This document shows, piece after piece, positions 52,731-62,305 of a DNA stretch of 63,177 nt. The position numbers and the translations under genes are program-made. The DNA is from DTU089 sp964421815. GTDB lineage: Bacteria; Bacillota; Clostridia; Oscillospirales; Acutalibacteraceae. The first letter of the stretch is position 1; each line of letters starts with the position of its first letter. Under the pieces are notes generated by a model, which was given only the letters and a program-made list of their open reading frames with translations, was not told where the DNA came from and searched no databases. The stretch covers positions 1 to 63,177 of the forward strand of contig CAYQYT010000012.1 in assembly GCA_964421815.1 (NCBI GenBank), read 5' to 3'.

Positions 52731-53647
52731 AACTCAACCATCTCCTTAACGGTGCAGGGAGATTCCTTACCACACAAAACAACAGCTTTTTTAAAGGCAC
52801 CCACGTTAATCAACCTTTTAATATTTGGGCGTCTCAAAACCTCTTCAAAACTTGAACCATGGGCAGTTGCAATAAAATTTACACCGCTGTTAACCGCCGA
52901 TAGCATTGCCCTCGCCTCTTCGTCGGAGCCGATTTCATCAAGAACAACTATATCGGGAGAAAGTGTTCTCACCGCAATTTCCGTTCCTATGGCTTTCGGA
53001 TACAGTGTTAAAACATCCGTATGCACACCCACATCAACACCATCTCCGAAAGAACGGGAAGCAATTTCATCCCGCTCGTCGATTATGGCAGTCTTTAGGG
53101 GGTTCAGCCTGTTTTTACCCGAATAATATCGGCACAAATCTCTCAAAAGAGTTGTTTTACCCGAAAGTGGTGCACCTATTATCAAAATAGATGTACAATC
53201 CTCTCCCAAACACTCTATAAGTTGTCTTGAACAGCCATAGAACTCCCTTGCAACACGTATATTAACCGAGTTAAAGGACGACACAGAATAAACAGAACCG
53301 TTTTTCATAACCGCTCTGCCCACGACTCCGGCTTTACAACCGCCACGTAAAGGTATAAAACCTTTTGCTATCATGTCTTGGTATGTGTGCAGGGAGCGTC
53401 TTGAAAGGTGAAAAACAATCTCCTGTAAATCCTTTGAATCCGTAAAAATCAGATCCGTGCAAAACGACACCGTCGGAAATCCGTTGCGTTTTATATAATA
53501 CATTTCATCCTTTGTGCTTAGGGTGACAGGTTCTCCGTTACGAAAACGCACTTCCTTAACCGATGCCGCAATTTTTTCGGGAATCTGTTCAAGAATCTTT
53601 TTATATTCATCGGGCAAAAGCGATATTGCATTCAGAAAATCCTTCAT
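52727..53647 (-). CDS. spoIIIAA: Stage III sporulation protein AA (ATPase)
   Basis: The 306-residue AAA-type ATPase has Walker A IIGAPLSGKTTLLRDL and the Walker B region VVLDEIGSDEEARAM, with the CKAGVVGRAV motif before them. It powers the SpoIIIA channel from the mother cell. A TTG six codons upstream overlaps the AAAGGA site, so the ATG at 53647 is preferred. I looked for a sigma-E promoter upstream and saw none that is convincing. Confidence 0.94.
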   Translation of the reverse strand: MKDFLNAISLLPDEYKKILEQIPEKIAASVKEVRFRNGEPVTLSTKDEMYYIKRNGFPTVSFCTDLIFTDSKDLQEIVFHLSRRSLHTYQDMIAKGFIPLRGGCKAGVVGRAVMKNGSVYSVSSFNSVNIRVAREFYGCSRQLIECLGEDCTSILIIGAPLSGKTTLLRDLCRYYSGKNRLNPLKTAIIDERDEIASRSFGDGVDVGVHTDVLTLYPKAIGTEIAVRTLSPDIVVLDEIGSDEEARAMLSAVNSGVNFIATAHGSSFEEVLRRPNIKRLINVGAFKKAVVLCGKESPCTVKEMVEF

Positions 53648-53738
53648 AATAATCAATCCTTTCAAAAAAATCTTATTATCACTTGTCCGAATTTAGAACA
53701 TTTTTTAAAGTTTGTTAACAAAATCAAATTAAAAAAGA

Positions 53739-53767
53739 TTGAAAGATACTCCATAATATGCTATTAT
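53739..53767 (+). promoter_or_regulatory. Probable promoter of the YfhO-like gene
   Basis: TTGAAA (53739-53744), 17 bases and TATTAT (53762-53767), 39 bases before the start codon. Confidence 0.6.
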
Positions 53768-53806
53768 TACAATGTATAATTTTGCTCTTAAAGGAAGATA
53801 TTTGAA

Positions 53807-56677
53807 ATGCTTAGTAACTTGAAAGAAAAGGCACAAAAAAACAAACTTTACCAGCCCTTTTACAACACGCGGTATTCGTGGCTTGCCGCCGCCTGTACCA
53901 TGGGCATTATGCTTGTTGTATATTTCTGCTATGACTTAATTCCTTTCGGTGATACAACCATTCTCAGAATGGACCTTTATCATCAATACGGTCCGTTATT
54001 TGCAGAACTTTATGAAAGAATCACCAATTTTGATAGTTTAATATACTCATGGACCTCCGGTGGCGGAAGTGCATTTTTAGGTAATTTCTTTAATTATCTC
54101 TCCTCCCCGTTCCTTATAGTAATGCTTTTATTCGGTCACAAAAATATGCCCGAAGCCATCGCTGTTATGGTGCTTTTAAAGGCAGCTCTCGCTTCTTTTA
54201 CATTCTCTTATTTCATTTCAAAGAAAGATAAAACCGTGTCACCTCTTACTTCCGCATTTGGTGTTCTGTATGCTTGTAGCGGTTATTTTATCGCTTACTA
54301 TTGGAACATTATGTGGATTGATTCCTTCTATCTGTTCCCCCTTGTTATGCTCGGCATAGAAAAATTAGTAAGCGAAAACAAATTGAAACTTTACACAATC
54401 ACCCTTGCACTCACCCTTATTACAAACTACTACATGGGCTATATGGTTTGTATTTTTTCGGTTCTTTATTTCATTTACTTTTATTTCTGTTCTTACAACT
54501 TTACGGACACGTATTTCGGAAAACTCAAAAAGCGTGAAAAAGGTATCAAAGGCTTTTTCTCCTGGGGCTACAACAATTTAAGAAACTCAAGATTTTTTGA
54601 CAATGGAGTAAAATTCGCCTTTTGTTCCATAGGTGCGGCAATGCTTTCCGCATTTATGCTTCTGCCGGTGTATTTCGTGCTTTCCAACTGTTCTGCCACC
54701 TCCGGCACTTTTCCGGAAGAATTCAAAACCTACTTTTCGATATTCGATTTCCTCGCAAATCATCTTGCATACCTTGACCCGACCATAAGAAGCAGCGGAA
54801 CCGATGTTTTGCCCAATGTTTATTGCGGCATTCTCACGGTTATGCTTGTGCCATTGTTCATTTTTTCAAACAAAATAAATATTAAAGAGAAAATTATGAG
54901 CATCGGTATTCTCGGAGTAATGTTTGCAAGCTGTTATACAAATTATCTAAACTATATATGGCACGGCTTCCATTTCCCAAACGATCTCCCCTACCGTTTC
55001 TCTTATATGTATTCCTTCCTTTTACTGATTTTTGCATATAAAGCAATTAAAAATATTAAGGAATACACTAACAGGCAAATTATCGGTGTGGGTGTGGCAA
55101 CAATCGCATTTATAATTCTTGTTCAGGAAATCGGTTCAAAGAATTTCAGCGAAACAGGTGTTTGGATTTGCGTCGCATTTATCGGTATTTACTGCCTTGC
55201 GCTGGGCATTCTCAAAAACGACAAATATCCTGCTGTTGCCGCGGCGGCTCTTGTGCTCTGTTCGGTTTGTGCGGAATACACCGTCGCCAACACCAACAAT
55301 TACAGTATGGATCAAACAAAAACCAATTTTGTAGGTGATTACGACAGTTTCCAAGAAATCAAGAATAAAATTGACGAATATGAAGGCAACGACTCTTACA
55401 GAATGGAATTAACCTCCTTGAGAGCACGTATGGACCCTTGCTGGTATTACTACAACGGTATGTCCACTTTTACTTCCATGGCATACGAAGATGTTGCAAA
55501 TATGCAGTCAAATTTAGGTATGTTCAGCAACTTCATAAACAGTTATACCTACCACAGACAAACTCCTATTTATAACTCTTTCTTTGCACTTGATTATATT
55601 GTTGATAACTATGTCGGTTCAAAAATCGAAATGAACCCGGAACTTTATAAGGAGCTTTTCACTGTAAATAAATACACCGCCTACGAAAATCTTTATCAAT
55701 TACCCATTGCATTCAGAGTTAATGAAGAAATTGCTCAATGGTCCCACGACAATTCAAATCCCTTTGAAGTTCAAAGCGAATTGTTCGGTTCCGCCACAGG
55801 TATTCACAATGTTTTTAACGACATTGAAGTTACCGATATTTCAGGTACCGGCGCTTCCTGCAACGACTTATCCTTCAGTTCTTCGGGATGTTATCCTTAT
55901 ACGGTCACCAATACTGCCGGAGCTTCACTTACGTTCATGCTCAAAGTTAAGGACAGCGGCAACGCATATGTTTACTTCAAAACAAGCAATAATAATATTG
56001 ACAACCTCACCTTTACCCTTGACGATGGAACGGTTATTGCTCAAACTGTGGATACCAAGCCCTATGTTATGGATTTAGGCTATCTCGAAAAGGGAGAAAC
56101 CGTAAAAATTTATGCACCCATTGCCGAGGGCACAGAGGGCTACGCATATCTCTATGCCGTTACACTTGACCGGGAGTTATTTGAGCAGGGTTACCAACAG
56201 TTAAAGGCAGATTCTCTCAATGTAACAAAATTTGAAGAAACGGAAATTGAAGGTACAATAAATGTTTCCGAAAACGGTGTTCTATACACATCTATCAACT
56301 ATGACAGCGGTTGGGATATTTATATTGACGGTCAAAAGGTGTCTGAAGATCAAATAGTCGATATCGGTGACGAAGCTCTTTTAGGTGTTTATATAACAGC
56401 GGGCGAACACACGGTAAGTTTCAAATATGTGCCACAAGGACTATTAATCGGTAGTGCAATGTCTGCAATTACTTTGGTGATTTTCTTGTTGCTCATTTCC
56501 CTTACGAAAAGCGGATTCTTTGATTTTAATCCGCCCCTTTATGTTGAAGAACCTGATGAAACGGAAAATTCAATTGAAGAATTAACAAATTACAACGAAA
56601 ATATAAAAACCGTAAATAAACTGTCGGTTGATATTTCCGCCGCAGAAACTATACCGGAAGAAAGTGACGCTGAATAA
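53807..56677 (+). CDS. YfhO family multi-pass membrane protein
   Basis: The 956-residue protein has about a dozen hydrophobic helices in its first 500 residues, beginning MGIMLVVYFCYDLIPFGDTTILRMDLYHQYGPLF, a family signature with acidic residues after the first helix (GT-C-like arrangement). A large outside domain follows with two beta-rich parts, then one final helix and a short acidic tail. YfhO proteins glycosylate teichoic acids or related polymers at the outer face of the membrane. The exact substrate here is unknown. Confidence 0.87.
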   Translation: MLSNLKEKAQKNKLYQPFYNTRYSWLAAACTMGIMLVVYFCYDLIPFGDTTILRMDLYHQYGPLFAELYERITNFDSLIYSWTSGGGSAFLGNFFNYLSSPFLIVMLLFGHKNMPEAIAVMVLLKAALASFTFSYFISKKDKTVSPLTSAFGVLYACSGYFIAYYWNIMWIDSFYLFPLVMLGIEKLVSENKLKLYTITLALTLITNYYMGYMVCIFSVLYFIYFYFCSYNFTDTYFGKLKKREKGIKGFFSWGYNNLRNSRFFDNGVKFAFCSIGAAMLSAFMLLPVYFVLSNCSATSGTFPEEFKTYFSIFDFLANHLAYLDPTIRSSGTDVLPNVYCGILTVMLVPLFIFSNKINIKEKIMSIGILGVMFASCYTNYLNYIWHGFHFPNDLPYRFSYMYSFLLLIFAYKAIKNIKEYTNRQIIGVGVATIAFIILVQEIGSKNFSETGVWICVAFIGIYCLALGILKNDKYPAVAAAALVLCSVCAEYTVANTNNYSMDQTKTNFVGDYDSFQEIKNKIDEYEGNDSYRMELTSLRARMDPCWYYYNGMSTFTSMAYEDVANMQSNLGMFSNFINSYTYHRQTPIYNSFFALDYIVDNYVGSKIEMNPELYKELFTVNKYTAYENLYQLPIAFRVNEEIAQWSHDNSNPFEVQSELFGSATGIHNVFNDIEVTDISGTGASCNDLSFSSSGCYPYTVTNTAGASLTFMLKVKDSGNAYVYFKTSNNNIDNLTFTLDDGTVIAQTVDTKPYVMDLGYLEKGETVKIYAPIAEGTEGYAYLYAVTLDRELFEQGYQQLKADSLNVTKFEETEIEGTINVSENGVLYTSINYDSGWDIYIDGQKVSEDQIVDIGDEALLGVYITAGEHTVSFKYVPQGLLIGSAMSAITLVIFLLLISLTKSGFFDFNPPLYVEEPDETENSIEELTNYNENIKTVNKLSVDISAAETIPEESDAE

Positions 56678-56678
56678 A

Positions 56679-58211
56679 ATGTTTACAAGGATTAAAAGTG
56701 TTGGTTTACTTGGTCTTGAATCATATATGATTGATGTTGAGTTGAATATTGCCAACGGTAAATTTGCGCTTGATATAGTTGGTCTTCCGGACACCGCAGT
56801 AACTGAAGCACGGGATCGCATTGTTGCGGCAATTAATAATTCGGGACTTATAATGCATTTAAGTTCCCACTTCACATTTAATCTGGCACCTGCCAATGTA
56901 AGAAAAGAAGGCTCAATTTACGATTTACCAATGGCAATTGCTGTACTTTCCGCAACAAAACAGATAATGGGAAATTATAAAGAGGCAGTATTTATCGGAG
57001 AACTTTCTCTTTCCGGTGAAGTGAAAAGTGTTAAAGGTGTATTACCCATGGTAATTGCCGCAAAAGAAAATGGTGTGAAAGACATTTATGTTCCTTTTGA
57101 TAACTGTCAGGAAGCCGCCATTGTGGAAGGCGTTAATGTGTATGGTGTTGAAAGCCTGAAACAGCTTGTTGACCACATAAATGATGTTAAAAAAATCGAT
57201 CCCGTTGAACCCGTTCCCTTTAAACACTATGAAATTCCGGAACATCTGCCGGATTTCAAAGATGTTAAGGGACAGTTTGAGGTTAAAAGAGCTTTAGAGG
57301 TTGCCGCGGCAGGCGGTCATAATGTTATGATGATTGGTCCCCCCGGTTCGGGTAAAAGTATGTTGGCAAAAAGAATCCCTACAATTTTGCCGGATATAAG
57401 TGTTGACGAGGCACTTGAAACCACAAAAATATATTCTCTTTCGGGTAATCTTTCTAAAGATAAATCAATCATCAACTACAGACCCTTCAGGGCTCCTCAC
57501 CACTCCGTCTCCCCTGCAGGACTTTCCGGCGGCGGAACAATCCCCAAACCGGGCGAATTGTCCCTTGCCCATAACGGTGTACTTTTCCTTGACGAATTAC
57601 CCGAATTCACCAGAAGCACCATGGAGGTTTTAAGGCAACCAATTGAAAACGGAACCATTACAATTTCACGTGCCGCCTGTGCTTTGACTTATCCTTGTTC
57701 CGTTATGCTGATTTGTGCCATGAATCCCTGTCCCTGCGGTTATTACGGACATCCCACAAGAATGTGCAGTTGTCCCAAAGGCGCCCCTGCACGCTATCTG
57801 TCAAAGGTTTCCGGTCCGTTGCTTGACAGACTTGATATACATATTGAAGTACCTCCCGTAGATTACAATCAACTTTCCGATTCAGAAGAAGGCGAAAGCT
57901 CCGCATCAATCCGCGAAAGAGTTAACAGAGCACGTCAAATACAAATCGAGCGTTTCAAAGGAACAGGAATCAGTTGTAATGCAAAAATGACCTCTGCCCT
58001 TACAAGAAAATACTGCCGTCTTTCCCCTGCTGCCGCAAAAACATTGGAAATATCTTTTGAAAGACTTGGTCTTTCTGCGAGAGCGTACGATAAAATCTTA
58101 AAGGTTGCACGCACTATTGCAGACCTTGACGAAAGCGAAACAATTGAAAATATACATGTTTTAGAGGCAATTCAGTACAGAAGCCTTGACCGTAAATTTT
58201 GGAAAACCTAA
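56679..58211 (+). CDS. comM: YifB/ComM family Mg chelatase-like AAA ATPase
   Basis: The 510-residue protein has an N-terminal Lon-protease-like fold (SVGLLGLESYMIDVELNIANGKFALDIVGLPD), Walker A MIGPPGSGKSMLAKR, Walker B NGVLFLDELPEF, a Cys-rich CAMNPCPCGYYGHP and the C-terminal chelatase region. ComM homologues are hexameric helicases that help integrate transformed DNA. The start at 56679 lies one base after the previous stop; an upstream extension overlapping that gene was rejected. Confidence 0.92.
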   Translation: MFTRIKSVGLLGLESYMIDVELNIANGKFALDIVGLPDTAVTEARDRIVAAINNSGLIMHLSSHFTFNLAPANVRKEGSIYDLPMAIAVLSATKQIMGNYKEAVFIGELSLSGEVKSVKGVLPMVIAAKENGVKDIYVPFDNCQEAAIVEGVNVYGVESLKQLVDHINDVKKIDPVEPVPFKHYEIPEHLPDFKDVKGQFEVKRALEVAAAGGHNVMMIGPPGSGKSMLAKRIPTILPDISVDEALETTKIYSLSGNLSKDKSIINYRPFRAPHHSVSPAGLSGGGTIPKPGELSLAHNGVLFLDELPEFTRSTMEVLRQPIENGTITISRAACALTYPCSVMLICAMNPCPCGYYGHPTRMCSCPKGAPARYLSKVSGPLLDRLDIHIEVPPVDYNQLSDSEEGESSASIRERVNRARQIQIERFKGTGISCNAKMTSALTRKYCRLSPAAAKTLEISFERLGLSARAYDKILKVARTIADLDESETIENIHVLEAIQYRSLDRKFWKT

Positions 58212-58250
58212 AACAGAGCACAGACATAAGCTAACGGTAGATAAACATAT

Positions 58251-58302
58251 AACAACTGCAAGCATACCAAACATTTCCGGTCGCTTGCAGTTGTTTATTC
58301 TT
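58251..58302 (+). terminator. Terminator of the yfhO-comM transcript
   Basis: A 13-base perfect inverted repeat (AACAACTGCAAGC / GCTTGCAGTTGTT, 58251-58295) with a 19-base loop is followed by TATTCTTTT. Confidence 0.75.
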
Positions 58303-58386
58303 TTATAAATATTTTTCCAAATATGGACTTAAGTGCAATCTTAAAAATAATTTGCAGAAAAATTTCTAACTTAAGGATTAAAACTC

Positions 58387-58415
58387 TTGACAACGAGTTT
58401 TAATAATATTATAAT
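58387..58415 (+). promoter_or_regulatory. Consensus promoter of tRNA-Leu
   Basis: TTGACA (58387-58392), 17 bases, TATAAT (58410-58415), with the tRNA beginning 12 bases later. Both hexamers are perfect, as expected for a strong stable-RNA promoter. Confidence 0.9.
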
Positions 58416-58426
58416 TTAGTGGATGT

Positions 58427-58513
58427 GCCGGTGTGGCGGAATAGGCAGACGCAAGGGACTTAAAATCCCTCGGTGGCAACATCGTACCGGTTCAAGTCCG
58501 GTCACCGGCACCA
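58427..58513 (+). tRNA. tRNA-Leu (anticodon UAA)
   Basis: The 87-base cloverleaf has a seven-base acceptor stem (GCCGGTG / CACCGGC), an anticodon stem AGGGA / TCCCT around loop CTTAAAA with anticodon TAA at 58461-58463, a long class II variable arm (CGGTGGCAACATCG) typical of leucine tRNA, the GGTTCAAGTCC T arm, discriminator A and an encoded CCA end. Confidence 0.96.
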
Positions 58514-58515
58514 TT

Positions 58516-58560
58516 TTGAGTATTCATAAGGGATTTGACTTATGAATACTCAATTTTTTT
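58516..58560 (+). terminator. Terminator of tRNA-Leu
   Basis: A 15-base perfect inverted repeat (TTGAGTATTCATAAG / CTTATGAATACTCAA) with an eight-base loop is followed by seven T residues. Confidence 0.9.
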
Positions 58561-58800
58561 GCTTAAAATAGAGTTTTGTATATAATTTAACAGTTTTTAT
58601 GTATGGTCGCATTCCTTTCGGAGTGCGACTTCTTTTGGGCTTCAGGATTATCCCTGAAAAGTTGAATTTGTATGCACAAATTCAATGCTTGTTAAGACTT
58701 ATGACACGCTTTTTTACTGCTTTTTTAGGTTGGTTTGCTAAAGCATTTTTTCACTTCCTTTACTTAAAAATTTTGCATTAAAAAAAACCTCGTACTTGAA
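58561..58800. other. Gene-free stretch with several hairpins
   Basis: No gene is visible. A stem GTCGCA / TGCGAC (58606-58629) followed by TTCTTTT looks like a plus-strand terminator, then comes a second stem (TTGAATTTGT / ACAAATTCAA, from 58662). A third inverted repeat, CCTCGTACTT / AAGTGCGAGG (58788-58813), would on the minus strand be followed by eight T residues and form a terminator, although no minus-strand gene precedes it. Confidence 0.5.
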
Positions 58801-58822
58801 CTTAAAGTGCGAGGATATGTAC
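58801..58822 (+). repeat. 22-bp box, copy 1 (upstream of the MATE gene)
   Basis: The sequence beginning CTTAAAGT and ending AGGATATGTAC recurs at 60680-60701 with two differences in 22 bases. The copies lie before the MATE gene and before the XRE regulator gene, so they may be a shared regulatory site. Confidence 0.65.
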
Positions 58823-58854
58823 ACAACACTGTCAATGTTGGGGAATAATGATTA

Positions 58855-58883
58855 TTGAAATCATTGACGAATTGTAGTAGAAT
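58855..58883 (+). promoter_or_regulatory. Probable promoter upstream of the MATE gene
   Basis: TTGAAA (58855-58860), 17 bases and TAGAAT (58878-58883). If used, the transcript would have a leader of about 370 bases that includes a decayed reading frame. Confidence 0.5.
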
Positions 58884-58912
58884 ACTGTAAATATGTTATC
58901 TGAGGTTTCACT

Positions 58913-59232
58913 ATGGTAAAAAAGAAGTGGAAAAACTTCGTTGTACTGCTGAAAATACTCTTTCTTCTGACGAAATCTTAGTTGAGAAAAAGGAAAAGCA
59001 GGGCAAAAAAGGTAGCAAAAGAAGTCAATATCAAAGAACATATTAAATCCTTTGAATTGTGTGAAGAAAACGGAAAACTTGTTCTCTGTACGGTGCTTTC
59101 CTCAAGCACAAGTATTAATATCAATTAATGCTTTTAATCGGTGCATTGACCAAAAATACCGAAACCGACCAACAAGACGTTGATATAATTAAAATTCAGT
59201 CTTATACGGAAAATATGGGAATATTCAGATAA
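58913..59232 (+). pseudogene. Possible decayed small gene
   Basis: An ATG at 58913 follows TCTGAGGTTT but stops after 23 codons. Other frames continue with protein-like text: VEKLRCTAENTLSSDEILVE, then KEHIKSFELCEENGKLVLCT, then TKNTETDQQDVDIIKIQSYT ending at 59232. This pattern suggests one or two genes broken by several frameshifts. I do not recognise the family. Confidence 0.35.
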
Positions 59233-59258
59233 TTACTATAAAACGGTGGAGATATAAA

Positions 59259-60617
59259 TTGAAAACAAATACAACAGATTTACTGACAGGTAGTCCCGTT
59301 AAAAGCATTGTGCGGTTTGCCTTGCCGATTATGGCAAGTTCAATGCTACAATATAATTATAATTTAGTTGATAATATTATTGTGGGGCGTTTTGTGGGAA
59401 CAAACGCTCTTGCCGCTGTGGGCAATGTGGGCTCAATAAACAGTTTTATTATCGGCGCGGCTTTGGGGCTTACGGCCGGTTTTACAATACCCGTTGCCCA
59501 ATCTTTCGGGGCGAGAAATGAAAAGAAAATGAATAGATACGCCGCCAACAGTATTTCGCTGTCTATTTTAATCGGTCTTATAATGGTAGTGTTAGCCCAC
59601 ATACTTTCCCGACCGCTTTTGCGTTTGATAGATACACCGGAAGAAATAATTGACTTATCCGCATCATATATTAACATTCTGTATTATGCCGTACCTGTGC
59701 AAATGTCTTTGAATAATTTTAATGCGTTGGCACGTGCCGTAGGCGAAAGCAAGAAACCACTTTATTTCCTCATTGTCAGTGTGTTTGTCAATTTAGGTCT
59801 TGACATACTTTTTGTTGGCGTATTTAAATTCGGGGTTGTCGGTGCTGCGTGGGCAACATTCATATCACAAGCGACTGCCGCCGTTCTGTCGGCTGTATAT
59901 ATTTTCAAATACAATCCGATTTTATCAATACATATTCATGATTTACTGCCAACCCGTGTTGAAAGTTTACATCAACTGCGTCTTGGTGTTCCGCTTTCGT
60001 TACAGTTTACAGTTACTTCTATTGGCTCAATGGTGTTACAGACTGCAATAAACAGTTTCGGTGCCAATGTAATTGCAGGATTTACCGCCGCCGCAAGGGT
60101 TGAACAAGTCACAAATATTCCAATGTCGGGATTAGGCGTCGGTACAATGACTTTCGTATCGCAAAACTTCGGTGCAAAGCAGTATGACCGAATTGTAAAA
60201 ACTGTTAAAAAGATTTTTTGGCTTGATATCTGTATTTCGGTTGTGTGCAGTGCGGTGTTAATGTCTGTGGGACCTCTGGCAGTATGGCTATTTATGAAAA
60301 CCCCCAATGAAGAAATGCTCTATGCTTCAAAGCATTATTTGATAGCGATAAGCGCTTGTTACAGCCTTGTTGCAATCCTGTTTGTTTTGCGAAACACATT
60401 ACAAGGATTAGGCTGTACTTATGCCAATGCTGTTGCAGGAATAGGCGAGTTGTTCGGCAGACTTACAATAGCATTACTTCTAAAACCGCTGTTCGGTTTT
60501 TCAGCAGTTTGTTTTGCAGGACCTGCCGCATGGCTTTTAGCAGATATTCCGTTGGCAATAATCTACTTGCATAAATTCCGGGAATTTAAAACTGAAAGAG
60601 TAGAAAATCCTACATAA
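59259..60617 (+). CDS. MATE family efflux transporter
   Basis: The 452-residue protein has 12 hydrophobic helices in two halves and the MATE pattern PIMASSMLQYNYNLVDNIIVGRFVGTNALAAVG near the start, repeated less strictly in the second half. MATE proteins expel drugs or cationic compounds using Na+ or H+. The start is TTG with GGTGGAG seven bases before it. The following XRE-type gene may regulate it. Confidence 0.92.
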   Translation: MKTNTTDLLTGSPVKSIVRFALPIMASSMLQYNYNLVDNIIVGRFVGTNALAAVGNVGSINSFIIGAALGLTAGFTIPVAQSFGARNEKKMNRYAANSISLSILIGLIMVVLAHILSRPLLRLIDTPEEIIDLSASYINILYYAVPVQMSLNNFNALARAVGESKKPLYFLIVSVFVNLGLDILFVGVFKFGVVGAAWATFISQATAAVLSAVYIFKYNPILSIHIHDLLPTRVESLHQLRLGVPLSLQFTVTSIGSMVLQTAINSFGANVIAGFTAAARVEQVTNIPMSGLGVGTMTFVSQNFGAKQYDRIVKTVKKIFWLDICISVVCSAVLMSVGPLAVWLFMKTPNEEMLYASKHYLIAISACYSLVAILFVLRNTLQGLGCTYANAVAGIGELFGRLTIALLLKPLFGFSAVCFAGPAAWLLADIPLAIIYLHKFREFKTERVENPT

Positions 60618-60679
60618 ACTTTTTTAAAAAAAGAGCAAGACTGTTTATTATTTTTGTCAATACAATAAATATTTTCAAG

Positions 60680-60701
60680 CTTAAAGTACAAGGATATGTA
60701 C
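60680..60701 (+). repeat. 22-bp box, copy 2 (upstream of the XRE gene)
   Basis: Twenty of 22 bases match 58801-58822. It lies just upstream of the -35 box at 60707. Confidence 0.65.
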
Positions 60702-60706
60702 TCAGG

Positions 60707-60736
60707 TTGATTTGTTTAATATGGGTGTGGTATAAT
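60707..60736 (+). promoter_or_regulatory. Probable promoter of the XRE regulator gene
   Basis: TTGATT (60707-60712), 18 bases and TATAAT (60731-60736). The 22-bp box ends five bases before it, a place where a regulator could act. Confidence 0.6.
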
Positions 60737-60866
60737 TATTAAAATGATATTTTACTTGATATACCGCATATCCACGAATCGCAGACAAATTCCACGAACA
60801 GTGTGTTGAAAATCATGTCTCTTTGTTGGAGAATATAAGCATAAAAACAACAAGGGAGTGTATAAC

Positions 60867-62213
60867 ATGGAAAAGAGAACTATGGGTTCATTCATGGCAG
60901 CACTAAGAAAAGCAAACGGATTAACTCAACAACAGGCTGCAGACAAGTTAAATGTATCAAACAAAACTGTCAGCAAATGGGAATGTAATGAAGGTTATCC
61001 TGAAATTTCTATGCTTCCTGTGATTGCCGAATTATATTCTGTTTCCGTTGATGAGCTTTTGCGTGGAGAAAGAATAACTAAAGTGGTCGATGAAGAAAAA
61101 TCAGAAGTAAAAAATGCTGAAAGAATTAAATTTTTAATCGAAAAAGCAATTGTTAAATTCACTAATCAATCTATTGTTTCAATTGTTCTTAGTATCGCTG
61201 CTCTTATAATGGCTTATATAATCTGTGATATTATTTACAATTACAATATGTTATGGTTTGGTTATGCAATTATATTGATTTTGTGTGCTGTTTCAATAGC
61301 TGTTTCACTGATTGCTTTTAATAATTTTGTTTCCGGATTACATAGTGAATATATTACTAAAAATGAAATAGTAGAGAAAAATACTCAAAAATGCATAAAG
61401 TATATTACCTGTATTGTATTTTTGGTAGTAGTAACATTAGAGGGTCTTATACTTGATGTTATTATGGATGCTCCATCTTTTCTTTTTGTAGCGTTGCCGG
61501 CAACGTCTGTTATCGGATGTATAATTGCGTATTTTGTCCATTCTTTTTTATATAAAAAGTTTGGTATTGTAGAAAAAGGGCTTTCACCTGAGCAAAAGTA
61601 TTATCGCCGAAAACACATTAAAACTACTGCTATTATTCTCGTTATTGTTGTTTTAGTCTCATTCCTTCTACCTTTTATTTTTACATGGCACGAAACGTCG
61701 ACACGCACAATTTATAGCTATCCCGACGGTGTAGGTTATCAGTACGACAGCGAAGAGGAAGCCGAAAGAGAATACTACAAACTAAAGGGTTACGTAATCG
61801 GAGAAAAAACCTTATACAACATTACTTATGAAGATTATTCTGACGAAACAAAAGAATACATTCTATATGTTGTTCCATTGAAGGATAAATTCGAGTACGA
61901 TAAAGGTGGTTACAATAAAACTGCAACAGAACTTAAGGATGAAGAGGTTCTGTATTTTAAAACCAAAGAGGAAGCAGAGAATTTCAAGGATGAAAATATT
62001 CTTGATGACGAAAATGAATATAATGCTGCACAGCGAAATATAATATTTGATGATGAAACTCTTTCGATAAGTTATCAATTGCAGAATGACAGTCTGTTCA
62101 ATAGCGTTGGTGACATTTTACCTGTATTTATAATAGTTGGCTCTTGTTCTTTTATTATTGTGTTTATTATTTCTATTGTAATTTATTTAAAAAAGAAGAA
62201 GAGTTTGAGTTAA
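60867..62213 (+). CDS. XRE-type regulator with membrane domain
   Basis: The 448-residue protein has an N-terminal Cro/C1-type helix-turn-helix (about 8-60: MAALRKANGLTQQQAADKLNVSNKTVSKWE, then SVDELLRGE), a linker, and five or six hydrophobic helices interrupted near residues 280-400 by a hydrophilic part rich in Asp, Glu, Lys and Tyr that probably faces outside. Such membrane-bound XRE proteins may sense envelope signals. A GTG three codons upstream is possible, but GGGAG is spaced for the ATG at 60867. Confidence 0.82.
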   Translation: MEKRTMGSFMAALRKANGLTQQQAADKLNVSNKTVSKWECNEGYPEISMLPVIAELYSVSVDELLRGERITKVVDEEKSEVKNAERIKFLIEKAIVKFTNQSIVSIVLSIAALIMAYIICDIIYNYNMLWFGYAIILILCAVSIAVSLIAFNNFVSGLHSEYITKNEIVEKNTQKCIKYITCIVFLVVVTLEGLILDVIMDAPSFLFVALPATSVIGCIIAYFVHSFLYKKFGIVEKGLSPEQKYYRRKHIKTTAIILVIVVLVSFLLPFIFTWHETSTRTIYSYPDGVGYQYDSEEEAEREYYKLKGYVIGEKTLYNITYEDYSDETKEYILYVVPLKDKFEYDKGGYNKTATELKDEEVLYFKTKEEAENFKDENILDDENEYNAAQRNIIFDDETLSISYQLQNDSLFNSVGDILPVFIIVGSCSFIIVFIISIVIYLKKKKSLS

Positions 62214-62227
62214 CTTAATATTTTTCT

Positions 62228-62260
62228 AACTGCTCTCACATTTGTGGGGCAGTTTTCATT
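62228..62260 (+). terminator. Terminator of the XRE gene
   Basis: Arms AACTGC and GCAGTT with an extended imperfect stem (62228-62254) are followed by TTCATTTTA; it lies 15 bases after the stop. Confidence 0.65.
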
Positions 62261-62305
62261 TTATTAGAAACATACTAATCCCTTATGAACACTCCGACCA
62301 GTCGC

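Noticed and set aside
53648..53738. Sigma-E promoter for the spoIIIA operon
   Set aside because: One is expected from Bacillus, but no pair of boxes with suitable spacing could be seen upstream of spoIIIAA.
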